Shown here: positions 63,320-64,000 of the stretch, piece after piece
How the letters are laid out: each line of letters starts with the position of its first letter
How positions within the stretch are numbered: the stretch's first letter is position 1
Origin: an uncultured Aquimarina sp.
GTDB taxonomy: Bacteria > Bacteroidota > Bacteroidia > Flavobacteriales > Flavobacteriaceae
Assembly (NCBI RefSeq): GCF_947496855.1
Contig: NZ_CANMED010000002.1
Span: forward strand, 310,001-374,000
Direction: 5' to 3'
DNA length: 64,000 nt
The notes under the pieces: model-generated
Told to the model about the DNA's origin: nothing
Seen by the model: the letters and a program-made list of their open reading frames with translations, nothing else
The model's database searches: none
Made by a program: the position numbers and the translations under genes

Positions 63320-64000
63320 TTATTTCATTGGACTATTTCCTTTCCAGCCTTTGTTGAATTGAACCATCAATTCTTTAACAATTTCAGGATTAGTTTCAGC
63401 GATATTTTTTGTTTCTGTTGGGTCTATTTTATGATCAAACAACTCAATAAAAACGGGTTCTTTTTCTGGATTTGCTCTATCTTTCCAAACCACAAACCTG
63501 TATTGTTCTGTTCGCATTGCATACCCCATCAAGGTGTTTTCAAACAGATCTCTATTCCATTTATCGCCTTGTTGTATTTTAATACGTTCTTCGACTTCAT
63601 CTAATAATGGTCCAAAATACGTTTCCCGCATAGCTGGTCTGAGCGGAAAAGCTCCCCATTCTCTTAATGCAGGCGACGGAAATTGACTAAATGCAGCACC
63701 TTTCCATGGCGCATTTGGGTTTTCTAGTAAAGGTTTAAAGCTTGTACCTTCAACATGATTAGGGATTTCTATTTCAGCTAAATCTGCTAATGTTGGATAC
63801 ATATCAACCAATTCTACCAAAGCATCAGTTGTTTTTCCTCGACTTCCTTTTGGCATATCTGGTGTCCAAATCATTAAAGGGACACGTGTCGCAATTTCAT
63901 AATTAGTTGCTTTCCCCCAAATTCCCATATCTCCTAAATGAAATCCGTGGTCACTCCAAACAATGATAATTGTATTATCACGAATGCCTTCATCTTCTAA
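63320..64000 (-). CDS. Type I sulfatase, C-terminal part (cut by right edge)
   Basis: This is the last ~226 codons of an S1 sulfatase; the start lies beyond the window. It contains DNTIIIVWSDHGFHLGDMGI, then ATRVPLMIWTPDMPKGSRGK, DMYPTLADLAEI and the tail ELFDHKIDPTETKNIAE. The sequence follows the sulfatase at 58396 almost residue by residue, so this is its tandem paralogue on the far side of the FAD oxidoreductase gene. The CxPSR site is not in the window. It is the most upstream gene of the operon that can be seen. Confidence 0.88.
   Translation of the reverse strand, partial: LEDEGIRDNTIIIVWSDHGFHLGDMGIWGKATNYEIATRVPLMIWTPDMPKGSRGKTTDALVELVDMYPTLADLAEIEIPNHVEGTSFKPLLENPNAPWKGAAFSQFPSPALREWGAFPLRPAMRETYFGPLLDEVEERIKIQQGDKWNRDLFENTLMGYAMRTEQYRFVVWKDRANPEKEPVFIELFDHKIDPTETKNIAETNPEIVKELMVQFNKGWKGNSPMK

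Noticed and set aside
1-64000. tRNA, rRNA, integrase or transposase genes marking a genomic island
   Set aside because: None was recognised; the duplications seen are local and without insertion-sequence ends.

Overview
The window looks like a piece of a marine Flavobacteriaceae (Bacteroidota) chromosome. It is AT-rich. Many products are lipoproteins, there are type IX secretion (T9SS) C-terminal sorting domains and a TonB receptor with a carboxypeptidase-like N-terminal domain, and recognisable promoters carry the Bacteroidota -7 element TAnnTTTG. Carrageenase-type enzymes and sulfatases point to a degrader of red-algal galactans. I saw no rRNA, tRNA, CRISPR array, transposase or integrase.

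Region 1 (1-4.7 kb): the start of a siderophore-type TonB receptor, an ABC ATPase, a small Cys/His secreted protein, a histidine-periodic lipoprotein, a Fur-family regulator and an S8 protease lipoprotein. Region 2 (5.1-17.1 kb): a metal-homeostasis island with a zinc-starvation flavour. An eight-ORF plus-strand operon (MerC-like protein, folE remnant, degenerate carbonic-anhydrase-like protein, DUF6702, HupE/UreJ, DUF5829, lipoprotein, COG0523 GTPase) is convergent with a minus-strand operon (ABC ATPase, permease with a His-rich loop, DUF3299-like protein, 5'-nucleotidase split over two genes). A second plus-strand operon (MerC-like, GTP cyclohydrolase I, alpha/beta hydrolase) diverges from the latter. 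Both control regions carry a GCAAC-N3-GTTGC palindrome that overlaps the -33 element. A 570-bp direct repeat (operator, merC, start of folE) flanks the island.

Region 3 (17.4-24.8 kb): a vWA/TonB-plug/TPR protein without a barrel, a dead dps gene, a DUF6588 protein and a hybrid histidine kinase. Region 4 (25.1-28 kb): a GH16 enzyme whose T9SS domain is cut off by an in-frame TGA, followed by a GH82-like (iota-carrageenase family) lipoprotein.

Region 5 (28.3-44.6 kb): a respiration and efflux block. It holds an LpxR-like deacylase, a membrane class III cyclase, an RND pump with adaptor and an SBP-TolC fusion, two Crp/Fnr regulators, small accessory genes, and a cbb3-type oxidase (ccoN and a fused ccoO/ccoP-like gene). 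Three promoters here (efflux operon, lpxR, cco operon) share a TGACAnATGTCA-type palindrome centred exactly 29.5 bp upstream of a TAnnTTT[G/A] element. This suggests one activator-controlled regulon.

Region 6 (44.8-64 kb, all minus strand): a sulfated-galactan utilisation locus. It has a second GH82-like lipoprotein, 2-dehydro-3-deoxygalactonokinase, a large GH16 enzyme with two carbohydrate-binding modules and a T9SS domain, three sulfatases (one cut by the right edge), a GH42/GH167-like clan GH-A hydrolase, a DUF4380-like protein, an FG-GAP/ASPIC-UnbV protein, a protein with a flavinylation-like SGAT motif and a Tat-exported FAD oxidoreductase. Together they fit depolymerisation, desulfation and trimming of carrageenan, with anhydrogalactose carbon entering through KDGal phosphorylation. 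No SusC/SusD pair lies inside the window.
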